A DNA stretch of 64,000 nucleotides from Actinoplanes flavus (GTDB taxonomy: Bacteria; Actinomycetota; Actinomycetes; Mycobacteriales; Micromonosporaceae). The translations under genes and the position numbers were made by a program. Shown here in pieces: positions 33,050 to 40,082 of this stretch (the stretch's first letter is position 1; each line of letters begins with the position of its first letter). The stretch lies in assembly GCF_017592555.1 (NCBI RefSeq), contig NZ_JAGFNS010000002.1, positions 408,964 to 472,963 of the forward strand. The letters run 5' to 3'. The notes beneath the pieces are model-generated. The model was not told the DNA's origin, did no database searches, and was given only the letters and a program-made list of their open reading frames with translations.

Positions 33050-33460
33050 GTGAACCGCCGTTGGGCGCTGATCGCCGTCGTGTTGGTGTTCCTCGGAATC
33101 GCGGGCTGCGCCCAGAGCCCGGAGGACCGTGAGCAGAACAATGCCGTGACGGAGCGGATGGAGGCGGTGCTGGCCGAGAACCCGGACGTCGTGCGGACAA
33201 GGCTGACCTACCAGAACAACATCACGGCCGGGAAGTCGCTGGATGCCAGTGTCGGGGTCGGCAAGGGTGCCGACCTGGCGCCGATCGCCGAGGAGACCAT
33301 CAAGGTGATCTGGACGAGTGAGCTGGCCCCGTTGCGGAACGTGACGGTGTATGTCTGGGACACCACCGACGACACCCGCCACGACGAGCGCCGGCTGAAC
33401 TTCGAGGACGCGGCGCTGACCGCGGAGCTGGAGGGGAAATACGGGCCGCGGCCCGTCTAA
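33050..33460 (+). CDS. Small lipoprotein, candidate immunity or partner of the hydrolase
   Basis: The N-terminus, NRRWALIAVVLVFLGIAGC, is a lipoprotein signal with lipobox IAGC. The mature part is about 115 residues of mixed alpha/beta with no family I recognise. GTG 33050 is preferred because AGGAGG (33040-33045) is four bases upstream; an ATG at 33035 overlaps the hydrolase stop and is possible. A lipid-anchored, surface-facing protein directly behind a putative toxin-like hydrolase is a common place for an immunity protein, but this is inference. Confidence 0.7.
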   Translation: MNRRWALIAVVLVFLGIAGCAQSPEDREQNNAVTERMEAVLAENPDVVRTRLTYQNNITAGKSLDASVGVGKGADLAPIAEETIKVIWTSELAPLRNVTVYVWDTTDDTRHDERRLNFEDAALTAELEGKYGPRPV

Positions 33461-33538
33461 TCACCATTCGTCACTACTGAGGGTTTTCTTCGCGTCACGC
33501 TCCGGATGAGACTGGCCGTGACTAGTGAAGGAGGCGCC

Positions 33539-34801
33539 ATGGGCAACAGAGCCGTTGTCTACCAGGGCCCCGGACGGGTCGAGGTGCACGACATCGACTA
33601 CCCCGGGTACGAGATGAGGGACGGGCCGGGGGTCAACAAGGAGAACGTGGGCCGCCGGACCCCGCACGGAGCGATCCTCAAGACCCTGGTCAGCAACATC
33701 TGCGGCAGCGACCAGCACATGGTCCGCGGCCGGACCACCGCTCCGGAGGGGCTGGTCCTCGGGCACGAGATCACCGGTGAGGTGGTGGACGTCGGGCCCG
33801 ACGTGGAGTTCGTGCGGGTCGGCGACATCGTGTCGGTGCCGTTCAACATCTCCTGCGGCCGGTGCCGCAACTGCAAGGAGCGCAAGACCGGCGTGTGTCT
33901 CAACGTCAACCCCGACAGACCCGGATCAGCGTACGGGTATGTCGACATGGGCGGCTGGGTCGGCGGCCAGGCGGAGTACGTGATGGTCCCGTACGCCGAC
34001 TGGAACCTGCTCCGCTTCCCGGACCGCGACCAGGCCCTGGAGAAGATCCTCGACCTGGCCATGCTCAGCGACATCTTCCCGACCGGCTACCACGGCTGTG
34101 TGAGCGCGGGCGTGACCACCGGCTCGACCGTCTACATCGCCGGCGCCGGACCGGTCGGGCTGGCCGCCGCCACCTCGGCGTTCCTGCTCGGCGCGGCGGT
34201 CGTCATCGTCGGCGACCTCAACGACGAGCGGCTCGCGCAGGCCCGCGGCTTCGGCTGCGAGACGATCAACGTGGCGCACGGTGACCCGGTCGAGCAGGTG
34301 CAGCAGATCCTCGGGCGGGCGGCTCCCGCGATCGGGCAGCCGCTTGTCGACTCGGCCGTCGACGCGGTCGGATTCGAGGCCCGGGGGCATGGGCGGGACT
34401 CGTCGACCGAGATGCCGGCCACCGTCCTGAACTCGCTGATGAACCTCACCCGGGCGGGCGGGGCGATCGGCGTACCCGGTCTGTATGTGACCGGTGACCC
34501 GGGCGGGGTCGACGAGGCCGCGCGGGTCGGATCGCTGTCGTTGCGGCTCGGCCTGGGCTGGGCGAAGTCGCACTCCTTCGTCACCGGCCAGTGCCCGGTG
34601 ATGAAGTACAACCACCAGCTCATGATGGCGATCCTGCACGACCGGGTGCGGATCGCGCGCAACGTCAACGCCACGCCGATCCCCCTGGACGAGGCTCCGC
34701 GGGGATACCAGGAGTTCGACCAGGGGGCGGCCCGCAAGTACGTGCTGGACCCGCACGGCGTACTGCGTCAGGGAACCGTGACGGTCAGGTCGGCCACGTA
34801 G
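33539..34801 (+). CDS. fdhA: Glutathione-independent formaldehyde dehydrogenase
   Basis: The 420-residue zinc alcohol dehydrogenase relative shows NICGSDQHMVRGR (catalytic zinc Cys), LGHEITGEV, the zinc-type cluster CGRCRNCKERKTGVC, and the cofactor motif AGAGPVGLAAA. The insertions RPGSAYGYVDMGGWVGGQAEYV and LSDIFPTGYHG are typical of the Pseudomonas-type formaldehyde dismutase/dehydrogenase that oxidises formaldehyde with bound NAD and no glutathione. ATG 33539 has GAAGGAGG upstream. Its last 34 bases overlap the convergent dioxygenase gene. Confidence 0.9.
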   Translation: MGNRAVVYQGPGRVEVHDIDYPGYEMRDGPGVNKENVGRRTPHGAILKTLVSNICGSDQHMVRGRTTAPEGLVLGHEITGEVVDVGPDVEFVRVGDIVSVPFNISCGRCRNCKERKTGVCLNVNPDRPGSAYGYVDMGGWVGGQAEYVMVPYADWNLLRFPDRDQALEKILDLAMLSDIFPTGYHGCVSAGVTTGSTVYIAGAGPVGLAAATSAFLLGAAVVIVGDLNDERLAQARGFGCETINVAHGDPVEQVQQILGRAAPAIGQPLVDSAVDAVGFEARGHGRDSSTEMPATVLNSLMNLTRAGGAIGVPGLYVTGDPGGVDEAARVGSLSLRLGLGWAKSHSFVTGQCPVMKYNHQLMMAILHDRVRIARNVNATPIPLDEAPRGYQEFDQGAARKYVLDPHGVLRQGTVTVRSAT

Positions 34802-35568
34802 CCGGCCGACACCGAACCGGTCACGGTCGCCATCTGGGTGGCGGCCAGGTCGTCACCGAACACCATGTCACCGGCCAGGGTGATCCGGCTCAGGTTGGTG
34901 ACGCTCTGCGAATAGCCGGTCGCGCTGCTGTAGACCGTCCGGGAGACGGACTCCGGCAGCGCGATCTGCGAGGTCTTCCGGATCGGCCCGGACGCGCTGG
35001 TGGCCGCGGCGAGCGACGAGTACACCTCGAAGTGGACGTGCGGCCACCGGCCCGCGTAGCAGCCCGGGTAGATGCTGGTGAACGTCACCGTGCCGGACGA
35101 GTTGGTCACCTGGATGCCGCGCAGGTAGTTCTGGTTCGTGACACCGGACGAGTAGAGCGAGTAGCGCCCGGCCCGGTCGCAGTGCCAGGCGTAGACCGCC
35201 GCGCCGACGGTCGGTGTGCAGGCCGCGTTCAGCACGGTCAGGGAGAACTGCAACGGTACGCCCGGTGCGGTGGTGGTCGACGTGCCGAACGACGACCGGA
35301 TGTCACCGCGCACGATGCCGGAGAGCACGCGTACGTTGGGGCCGTTCGAGCCGTCGGCCGGGTACGGTCCCGCGGTCTCCGAGTCGACCTCCGCGGCGCA
35401 GGCGGCGACGGCCGGGTCCGCGGTGCCGTTGATCAGGGCGCCGCCGGCCACGGCCAGGGCACCGGCCCCGCCGATCGTGGACAGCATCCGCCGCCGGGTC
35501 ATGACGGGTAGGTCGTAGGTGAGGCCCTTGTCGTGCACCTCACGTACGAAGGCTTCGTTGTCCTGCAT
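34768..35568 (-). CDS. Secreted intradiol ring-cleavage dioxygenase
   Basis: The protein (266 residues) has a Tat-type signal, TRRRMLSTIGGAGALAVAGGA, and then the catechol/protocatechuate dioxygenase beta-sandwich. A tyrosine iron ligand and the conserved PG...Y...GRWPHVHFEV with two His ligands are visible (YPGCYAGRWPHVHF). The family opens catechol-like rings between the hydroxyls using Fe(III). Extracellular members are thought to attack lignin- or humic-derived or catecholate compounds. ATG 35568 has AGGAGG upstream. It is a single gene. Confidence 0.85.
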   Translation of the reverse strand: MQDNEAFVREVHDKGLTYDLPVMTRRRMLSTIGGAGALAVAGGALINGTADPAVAACAAEVDSETAGPYPADGSNGPNVRVLSGIVRGDIRSSFGTSTTTAPGVPLQFSLTVLNAACTPTVGAAVYAWHCDRAGRYSLYSSGVTNQNYLRGIQVTNSSGTVTFTSIYPGCYAGRWPHVHFEVYSSLAAATSASGPIRKTSQIALPESVSRTVYSSATGYSQSVTNLSRITLAGDMVFGDDLAATQMATVTGSVSAGYVADLTVTVP

Positions 35569-35677
35569 GGGGTTCCTCCTTCTGCCGTTGGGGGAACCGC
35601 ATCGAAACATCGAAGTCTATGAATGACCTGTGGTTGATCTCCGGGTGGGCATACCGGCTGGGTCATCTCTTGCCTCC

Positions 35678-35706
35678 GAGGAAAGAGTTCGTGTATCTTT
35701 CCCCTC
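35678..35706. promoter_or_regulatory. Imperfect inverted repeat upstream of a membrane-protein/regulator pair
   Basis: GAGGAAAGA (35678-35686) mirrors TCTTTCCCCTC (35696-35706) with two extra bases in one arm, 34 bases before the start of the next gene. It is a plausible operator for the winged-helix regulator of that pair. Support is limited to symmetry and place. Confidence 0.3.
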
Positions 35707-35739
35707 AGGAAACATTTGCCTACGGGGAAGGTGTCCGAC

Positions 35740-36183
35740 ATGGATGTCGACGAGGCGTCGAAGGCGCTGGCCGAGATGCAACGGCGTAACGAGCAGACGC
35801 TGCGGCAGGGGAGTCCCAGCCGGCTCCCAGCGTGGTACACGTTCGGCTCCGCGGCCGCCCTCATGCTGATCTGGGCCAGTGGCGATGTGGACGGCTGGCT
35901 CGAAGTGGCGATGATCGCCGGCGGGGTCGGCGCCACCCTCGCCCTGACCCGGCTCCTCGAGCGCATCACCGGCGTGCGGTTGCGGGCGCGGGCTCTGCGG
36001 ATCGGGCCGATCGCGCTGCTCATCACGGCCATGCTGATCGTCAGCATCGTGGTGGGCTCGGTGATGCGGCTGTATGACATCGCCGCGTCCAACACCATCG
36101 GTGGCCTGGCCGCGTCGATCGTGCTGATCCTGGCCGGGGGGTCGGCGCAGGCCGCCGCGGCCCGGCCCCGGAAGCGGCCATGA
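35740..36183 (+). CDS. Small membrane protein paired with a winged-helix regulator
   Basis: The 147-residue protein has a short charged N-terminus (DVDEASKALAEMQRRNEQTLRQG) and four hydrophobic segments. It matches the type of small membrane protein often encoded with PadR/MarR-like regulators in actinobacteria. Its function is unknown. ATG 35740 is chosen with GGGGAAGG ahead; GTG 35731 is in frame. It overlaps the regulator by four bases (ATGA), so the two form one unit. Confidence 0.7.
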   Translation: MDVDEASKALAEMQRRNEQTLRQGSPSRLPAWYTFGSAAALMLIWASGDVDGWLEVAMIAGGVGATLALTRLLERITGVRLRARALRIGPIALLITAMLIVSIVVGSVMRLYDIAASNTIGGLAASIVLILAGGSAQAAAARPRKRP

Positions 36184-36515
36184 GCGGCGGGCGACCAGAG
36201 GGCTTCAACGAGCTGCTGCACTTCCCGGTCCGGCTCTCGATCGTGTCGCTGCTCGCTCCGGCCGTGCACGTCGAGTTCAGCTTCCTGCGTGAGGCGACCG
36301 GGCTCAGCGACTCCGCACTGAGCAAGCAGCTGACGAGCCTCCAGGAGGCGGGCTACGTCGAGGTCCGCCGCACCGGCCGCCGGGCCACCGCCGCCCTCAC
36401 CGCCGAGGGCCGCCGAGCCCTGGCCGAACACGCGGCCGCGCTCCGAGCCCTGCTCGGCGCCGCCTTCGACGGCGCCCCACCAGAGACACCGGCCGGCGAG
36501 GCCCTCCGGCCATGA
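36180..36515 (+). CDS. Winged-helix transcriptional regulator (MarR/ArsR-like)
   Basis: The 111-residue protein is a single winged helix: FNELLHFPVRLSIVSLLAP, FSFLREATGLSDSALSKQL (recognition helix), and GYVEVRRTGRRATAALTAEGRRAL (wing). This is the pattern of PF13601-type regulators usually linked to a membrane protein gene. It probably controls its own operon, possibly at the inverted repeat at 35678-35706. Its 3' end is 12 bases from the convergent NB-ARC gene. Confidence 0.85.
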   Translation: MSGGRPEGFNELLHFPVRLSIVSLLAPAVHVEFSFLREATGLSDSALSKQLTSLQEAGYVEVRRTGRRATAALTAEGRRALAEHAAALRALLGAAFDGAPPETPAGEALRP

Positions 36516-36527
36516 CCGCCGGTCAGG

Positions 36528-38552
36528 TCATGGGTTGCTCTCGGACGTGCCGATCCAGCCGTTGAGCATGCGAGCACAACCCTCGGTGTCCGGGTGCTCC
36601 GGCCCGAGCACTGTTCTGAACTCCTCCACTGCCCTACTGAGGAGCGCGATCGCGTCGTCCGTGCGACCGTCCTGTTGGTAGGAGGCGGCGAGGTTGGCGC
36701 GGGCAAGGATGGTGTCGGGGTGCTGGTCGCCGAGGACGCGTTCGCTGTCGGTCAGGACCTGTTCTTCGAGGGCGATCGCGGCGTGGGTGCGGCCGTCCTC
36801 CCAACAGGAGAAGGCGAGGTCGGCGCGGGCGCCGATGGTTTCCGGGTGTTGATCCCCGAGGAGACGCGCAGCCTTCTCGCTGACGGGCCGCTGGTATTCG
36901 ATCGCGGATCGGTGCAGGCCCGCATTCGAGAAGCTCTCCCATACGGTGTAGGGAAGGCTGTGGACCTCGGGTAGCCAGAGCGCCGACCCGGAGACCTCCT
37001 GCAGGGCGACGCCGTTGGAGCGCAGGGCGGTGGTGAGGTCGGTGATCACGTGGTCGTCCTCGGGCCATATCTCGAGTAGGGCGTCGGCGGCCGCACGGGC
37101 GGCGGGAGCGAGGTCGTCGGCTGACTCTCGCGCGGCTCGTGCCGTGAGGGCGTGGATGCGCACTGCCCGGGTGCTGTCGCCGGGGGTGTGGTCGACCAGG
37201 CCGTAGCGGTGGAGGAGCCGGAGCGCCTCGCGCGCCTGGGCGCCGGTGACCAGTGAGCCGGTGGCCGCGATCAGATATTCGGTCACCGTGGATGTCGTCC
37301 AGAACGCCTCGGGGTGGCCCGCCGGGTCGAGGAGCGACGCGAGCGTCAGTGCCGGGCGGGCCAGGCCGGCGGGATCGGCGGTCTCGGCCGCCTGCAAGGT
37401 CAGCAGCATGGTGGTCGCCACCGGGCGGGTGTGGTCGTCGGGTCTGCTGTCGGCGGGCATCAGCTGGGTCAGGTGCTGGTTGCTGTCGCGGTAGCGGGAC
37501 AGGTAGGTGCGGCAGGGCAGCGCCTGGTTGATCAGATAGGCGGCGGCGTGGGACAGCGCGAGCGGCAGATGGCCGAGGGCATCGGCGAGCTCCGCCAGCG
37601 AGTCGTCGAGGCAGATGGCGCGGTCGGCCCTGGTAAGGCGGTCGGTGAGGTAGGCGATCGACTCGTCCGGGTCGTACACGTCGATGTCGATCTTCTGGCG
37701 GCCGCTGCCGAGGATGGTCGCGTCCTGGAGGCGCGTGGTGGCGAGGGTCCAGCCGGTGGGCCGGGCCGGAGGCCACAGTTCCGCGATGTGGTCGGAGTCG
37801 GTGATGTCGTCCAGGACGATCAGCCAGGTCAGGTCGGTCGTGTGCAGCCAGTCCAGGAAGGCGACGGCGTCGGCGCTCTCGTCGGTCCCGGAGACGCCGG
37901 TGGCCCCCACCCGCTCGGCGGCTCGGGCGTAAGCGGCGAGGATCTGGTCGGGGCTGCTCGCGGGGACCCAGACCACCAGGTCGGTCTCCTTCTCCGCGAT
38001 GGCCTGGTGAGCGGACCACGCGGCCAGTTGGGACTTACCGACTCCGCCGCCGCCGGACAGGACGCGGGCCGCGCTGTCGGCGTCGTCCTCGCCGAGCACC
38101 ACGTCGGCGCCCGCGCCGCGGGCCGCGGTGATGCGTTCGCGCAGGCCGGTGCGCGGTTGGAAGGCCGCGGCCAGCGGCGGGATCATGCCCACGCACTCCG
38201 GATGCGGCCCGGTGGCGTTGCCGCCTGTGGGGACCGGTTTCGGCTGGGTGGCGTTGCCGCCTTCCGCCGGCTCTGGTGAGGCTGCGGCGGTGGGCGATCC
38301 CACCGTGACGGCGATGTCGGCGGCGGTGGGCGATCCCACCGCGACGGCGGTGTCGGCGGCGGTGGGCGGTGGGGAGAGTGGGATGAGATGGGTGGCGGCG
38401 AACGTGACCAGGGCGACCGCGACGGCGATCGCGCCGGCCAGCTGGTCGGCGATCTCCAGGCCGGCGCCGAAGAGCAGGGCGGAAAGGCAGGCCACGACGG
38501 CGGCGAAGAGGAGGCGGCCGACCAGGATCGCGCGGGGGGTACGGGGCGGCAT
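36528..38552 (-). CDS. NB-ARC (STAND) ATPase with membrane anchor and short TPR tail
   Basis: The 674-residue protein has two N-terminal hydrophobic segments (residues 10-60), a Pro/Ala/Thr-rich repeat linker, a P-loop LSGGGGVGKS (165-174), Walker B LTWLIVLDD, the NB-ARC GxP-like LGHLPLALSHAAAYL, a winged-helix region, and about two and a half TPR units at the C-terminus (LGDQHPETIGARADLAFS, LGDQHPDTILARANLAAS, LGPEHPDT). STAND proteins switch on by nucleotide exchange when their repeats bind a ligand; some are immune sensors, others are regulators. The membrane anchor and few TPRs are somewhat unusual. No effector domain is recognisable. Confidence 0.82.
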   Translation of the reverse strand: MPPRTPRAILVGRLLFAAVVACLSALLFGAGLEIADQLAGAIAVAVALVTFAATHLIPLSPPPTAADTAVAVGSPTAADIAVTVGSPTAAASPEPAEGGNATQPKPVPTGGNATGPHPECVGMIPPLAAAFQPRTGLRERITAARGAGADVVLGEDDADSAARVLSGGGGVGKSQLAAWSAHQAIAEKETDLVVWVPASSPDQILAAYARAAERVGATGVSGTDESADAVAFLDWLHTTDLTWLIVLDDITDSDHIAELWPPARPTGWTLATTRLQDATILGSGRQKIDIDVYDPDESIAYLTDRLTRADRAICLDDSLAELADALGHLPLALSHAAAYLINQALPCRTYLSRYRDSNQHLTQLMPADSRPDDHTRPVATTMLLTLQAAETADPAGLARPALTLASLLDPAGHPEAFWTTSTVTEYLIAATGSLVTGAQAREALRLLHRYGLVDHTPGDSTRAVRIHALTARAARESADDLAPAARAAADALLEIWPEDDHVITDLTTALRSNGVALQEVSGSALWLPEVHSLPYTVWESFSNAGLHRSAIEYQRPVSEKAARLLGDQHPETIGARADLAFSCWEDGRTHAAIALEEQVLTDSERVLGDQHPDTILARANLAASYQQDGRTDDAIALLSRAVEEFRTVLGPEHPDTEGCARMLNGWIGTSESNP
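38284..38355. repeat. 36-bp tandem repeat inside the NB-ARC gene
   Basis: Two units of 36 bases, each starting GCGGCGGTGGGCGATCCCAC, and the beginning of a third encode a repeated 12-residue linker (TAAD-AV-VGSP). The repeat is in frame and lies between the membrane anchor and the ATPase domain, so its copy number could vary without breaking the gene. Confidence 0.75.
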
Positions 38553-38633
38553 GGGCGGCGGCCTTCCGGCGGGCTGATGCTGGGAACGGCCAGTTTAGGA
38601 ATACCGGTCCAGGCGGGACACTCGTCGATCGGG

Positions 38634-39668
38634 TCAGTAGTAGACGTCCTCGTGGGATCTGTCGTAGTCGCGGATCTCGGTCAGGCGGTTCTCGGTGAGC
38701 AGGCGGGCCCAGGCCGGGTTGCCGAGGAGGATCCGGCCAGCGGCGACGAGGTCGTACTCGCCGGTGGCCAGGCCCGCGGTCAGGCGGGGCAGCTGGGGAA
38801 AGGCGCTGGTCAGGCCGACCGAGCCGACGGTGATCGACGGGCGGCCGGTCAGCTTCTTCGCCCAGCCGGCCAGGTTGAGCTCGGAGCCGGGGAAGGCCGG
38901 TTCCCAGAAGCGGCGCTGGGAGGCGTGGAAGGCGTCGGCGCCGGCGTCCGCGAGCACCGTGAGGATCTCGGCGAGCTCGTGGGGGGACTGGGCGATGCAG
39001 GCCTGGTAGTCGCGTTCCTTGAACTGGGAGAAGCGGAAGATCACCGGCAGTTCGGCGCGGACCGCGCGGATCACCTCGGCCGGGAAGGCGGCGCGGCGGG
39101 CGGGGGAGCCGCCGAAGGCGTCGGTGCGGTGGTTGGTGACCGGCCACAGGAACTCGTCCAGGAGATAGCCGTGCGCGCCGTGGATCTCCACGGCGTCGAA
39201 ACCGGCGCGGGCCGCCACCCGGGCCGCCTCGGCGAAGGCCGCCACGACGGTGTCGATGTCGGCGGTGGACATGGCGTGACCGCCCACCCCGGACGGGGTC
39301 CACGCCTCGACGCCGTCGACCGGGCGGCGTTCGCTGCCGAGATGCCACAGTTGGGTGGCGATCCGGCCGCCCACGGCGTGGACCGCGGCGGTCACGGCGC
39401 GCCAGCCCGCCTCGGCGGGGCCCGCCGTCATCCGCGGGACGGTGGTCTCGTGGCTCGCGCTCGGGTGGCCGACCAGGGTGCCCTCGGTGACGATCAGGCC
39501 GACGCCGTTCTCGGCCCGGCGGCGGTAGTAGCCGGCGACCTCCGCGGTGGGCACGCCACCGGGGGAGCGGAAACGGGTCATCGGCGCCATCACGAAACGG
39601 TTCGGCAGGTTCAGCCCGGCGAACGTGAACGGGGCGGTAATGGTGGGCGTGGTGGTTGTCGTGGGCAT
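38634..39668 (-). CDS. Alkene reductase, old yellow enzyme family
   Basis: The 344-residue FMN enzyme reads LPNRFVMAPMTRFRS at the N-terminus (FMN phosphate side), then TEGTLVGHPSA, QLWHLGSERR (catalytic His region), EIHGAHGYLLDEFLWPVTNHRTDAFGGS and GRILLGNPAWARLL at the end. It should reduce activated C=C bonds of enals or enones, or nitro-compounds, with NADPH. It lies divergent to a MerR regulator through a promoter with a long spacer and is very likely induced by reactive electrophiles. Confidence 0.9.
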   Translation of the reverse strand: MPTTTTTPTITAPFTFAGLNLPNRFVMAPMTRFRSPGGVPTAEVAGYYRRRAENGVGLIVTEGTLVGHPSASHETTVPRMTAGPAEAGWRAVTAAVHAVGGRIATQLWHLGSERRPVDGVEAWTPSGVGGHAMSTADIDTVVAAFAEAARVAARAGFDAVEIHGAHGYLLDEFLWPVTNHRTDAFGGSPARRAAFPAEVIRAVRAELPVIFRFSQFKERDYQACIAQSPHELAEILTVLADAGADAFHASQRRFWEPAFPGSELNLAGWAKKLTGRPSITVGSVGLTSAFPQLPRLTAGLATGEYDLVAAGRILLGNPAWARLLTENRLTEIRDYDRSHEDVYY

Positions 39669-39675
39669 GGGGTGA

Positions 39676-39707
39676 CGCTAAGACTTGACACTGATGTGAG
39701 GGTCAAG
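39676..39707 (-). promoter_or_regulatory. MerR-type promoter of the alkene reductase
   Basis: On the minus strand, TTGACC (39701-39706) and TTAGCG (39676-39681) are 19 bases apart, the elongated spacing of MerR-activated promoters. CTTGAC (39684-39689) and GTCAAG (39702-39707) form a dyad that overlaps the spacer and the -35 box, where MerR proteins bind. The regulator gene lies immediately divergent. Confidence 0.6.
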
Positions 39708-39728
39708 CGTTGTGAGCCGGGAGACAGC

Positions 39729-40082
39729 ATGCGGATCGGGGAACTCAGCGCCGCCACCGGCGCCAGCGCGCGGTCGCTGCGCTACTACGAGGAGCAGGGA
39801 CTGCTCGGCAGTGAGCGCGGCACGGGCGGGCAGCGGCACTATCCGGCGGCGGCGCCCGAGCGGGTGGGCCTGATCCGGACGCTGCTGGCGGCCGGGCTGT
39901 CGACCGCCACGATCCGGGACGTGCTGCCGTGCGTGGCCGACGAGGCGATCCGTACGCCGTGGCTGGCCGGCCGGCTGGGCGAGGAGTTGCGCCGGGTGGA
40001 GGCGCAGATGGCCGACCTGCACCGCACCCGGGACATCCTGGCCGGCCTGGTGGAACGGTACGCGGTCAGCGGGCAACCGTGA
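39729..40082 (+). CDS. MerR family transcriptional regulator
   Basis: The 117-residue protein has the MerR DNA-binding domain (MRIGELSAATGASARSLRYYEEQGLL, then RHYPAAAPERVGLIRTLLAAGLSTATIRDVLP) and a short coiled-coil dimer helix with no large effector domain. One cysteine (ADE-preceding VLPC) is present, so it may sense electrophiles, though the classical metal-site cysteines are absent. ATG 39729 fits the family start. It ends 17 bases inside the convergent phosphoesterase gene. Confidence 0.87.
   Translation: MRIGELSAATGASARSLRYYEEQGLLGSERGTGGQRHYPAAAPERVGLIRTLLAAGLSTATIRDVLPCVADEAIRTPWLAGRLGEELRRVEAQMADLHRTRDILAGLVERYAVSGQP

Noticed and set aside
33461-33538. Possible riboswitch or terminator between the lipoprotein and formaldehyde dehydrogenase genes
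   Set aside because: The gap is only 78 bases and contains no clear stem or known aptamer pattern.
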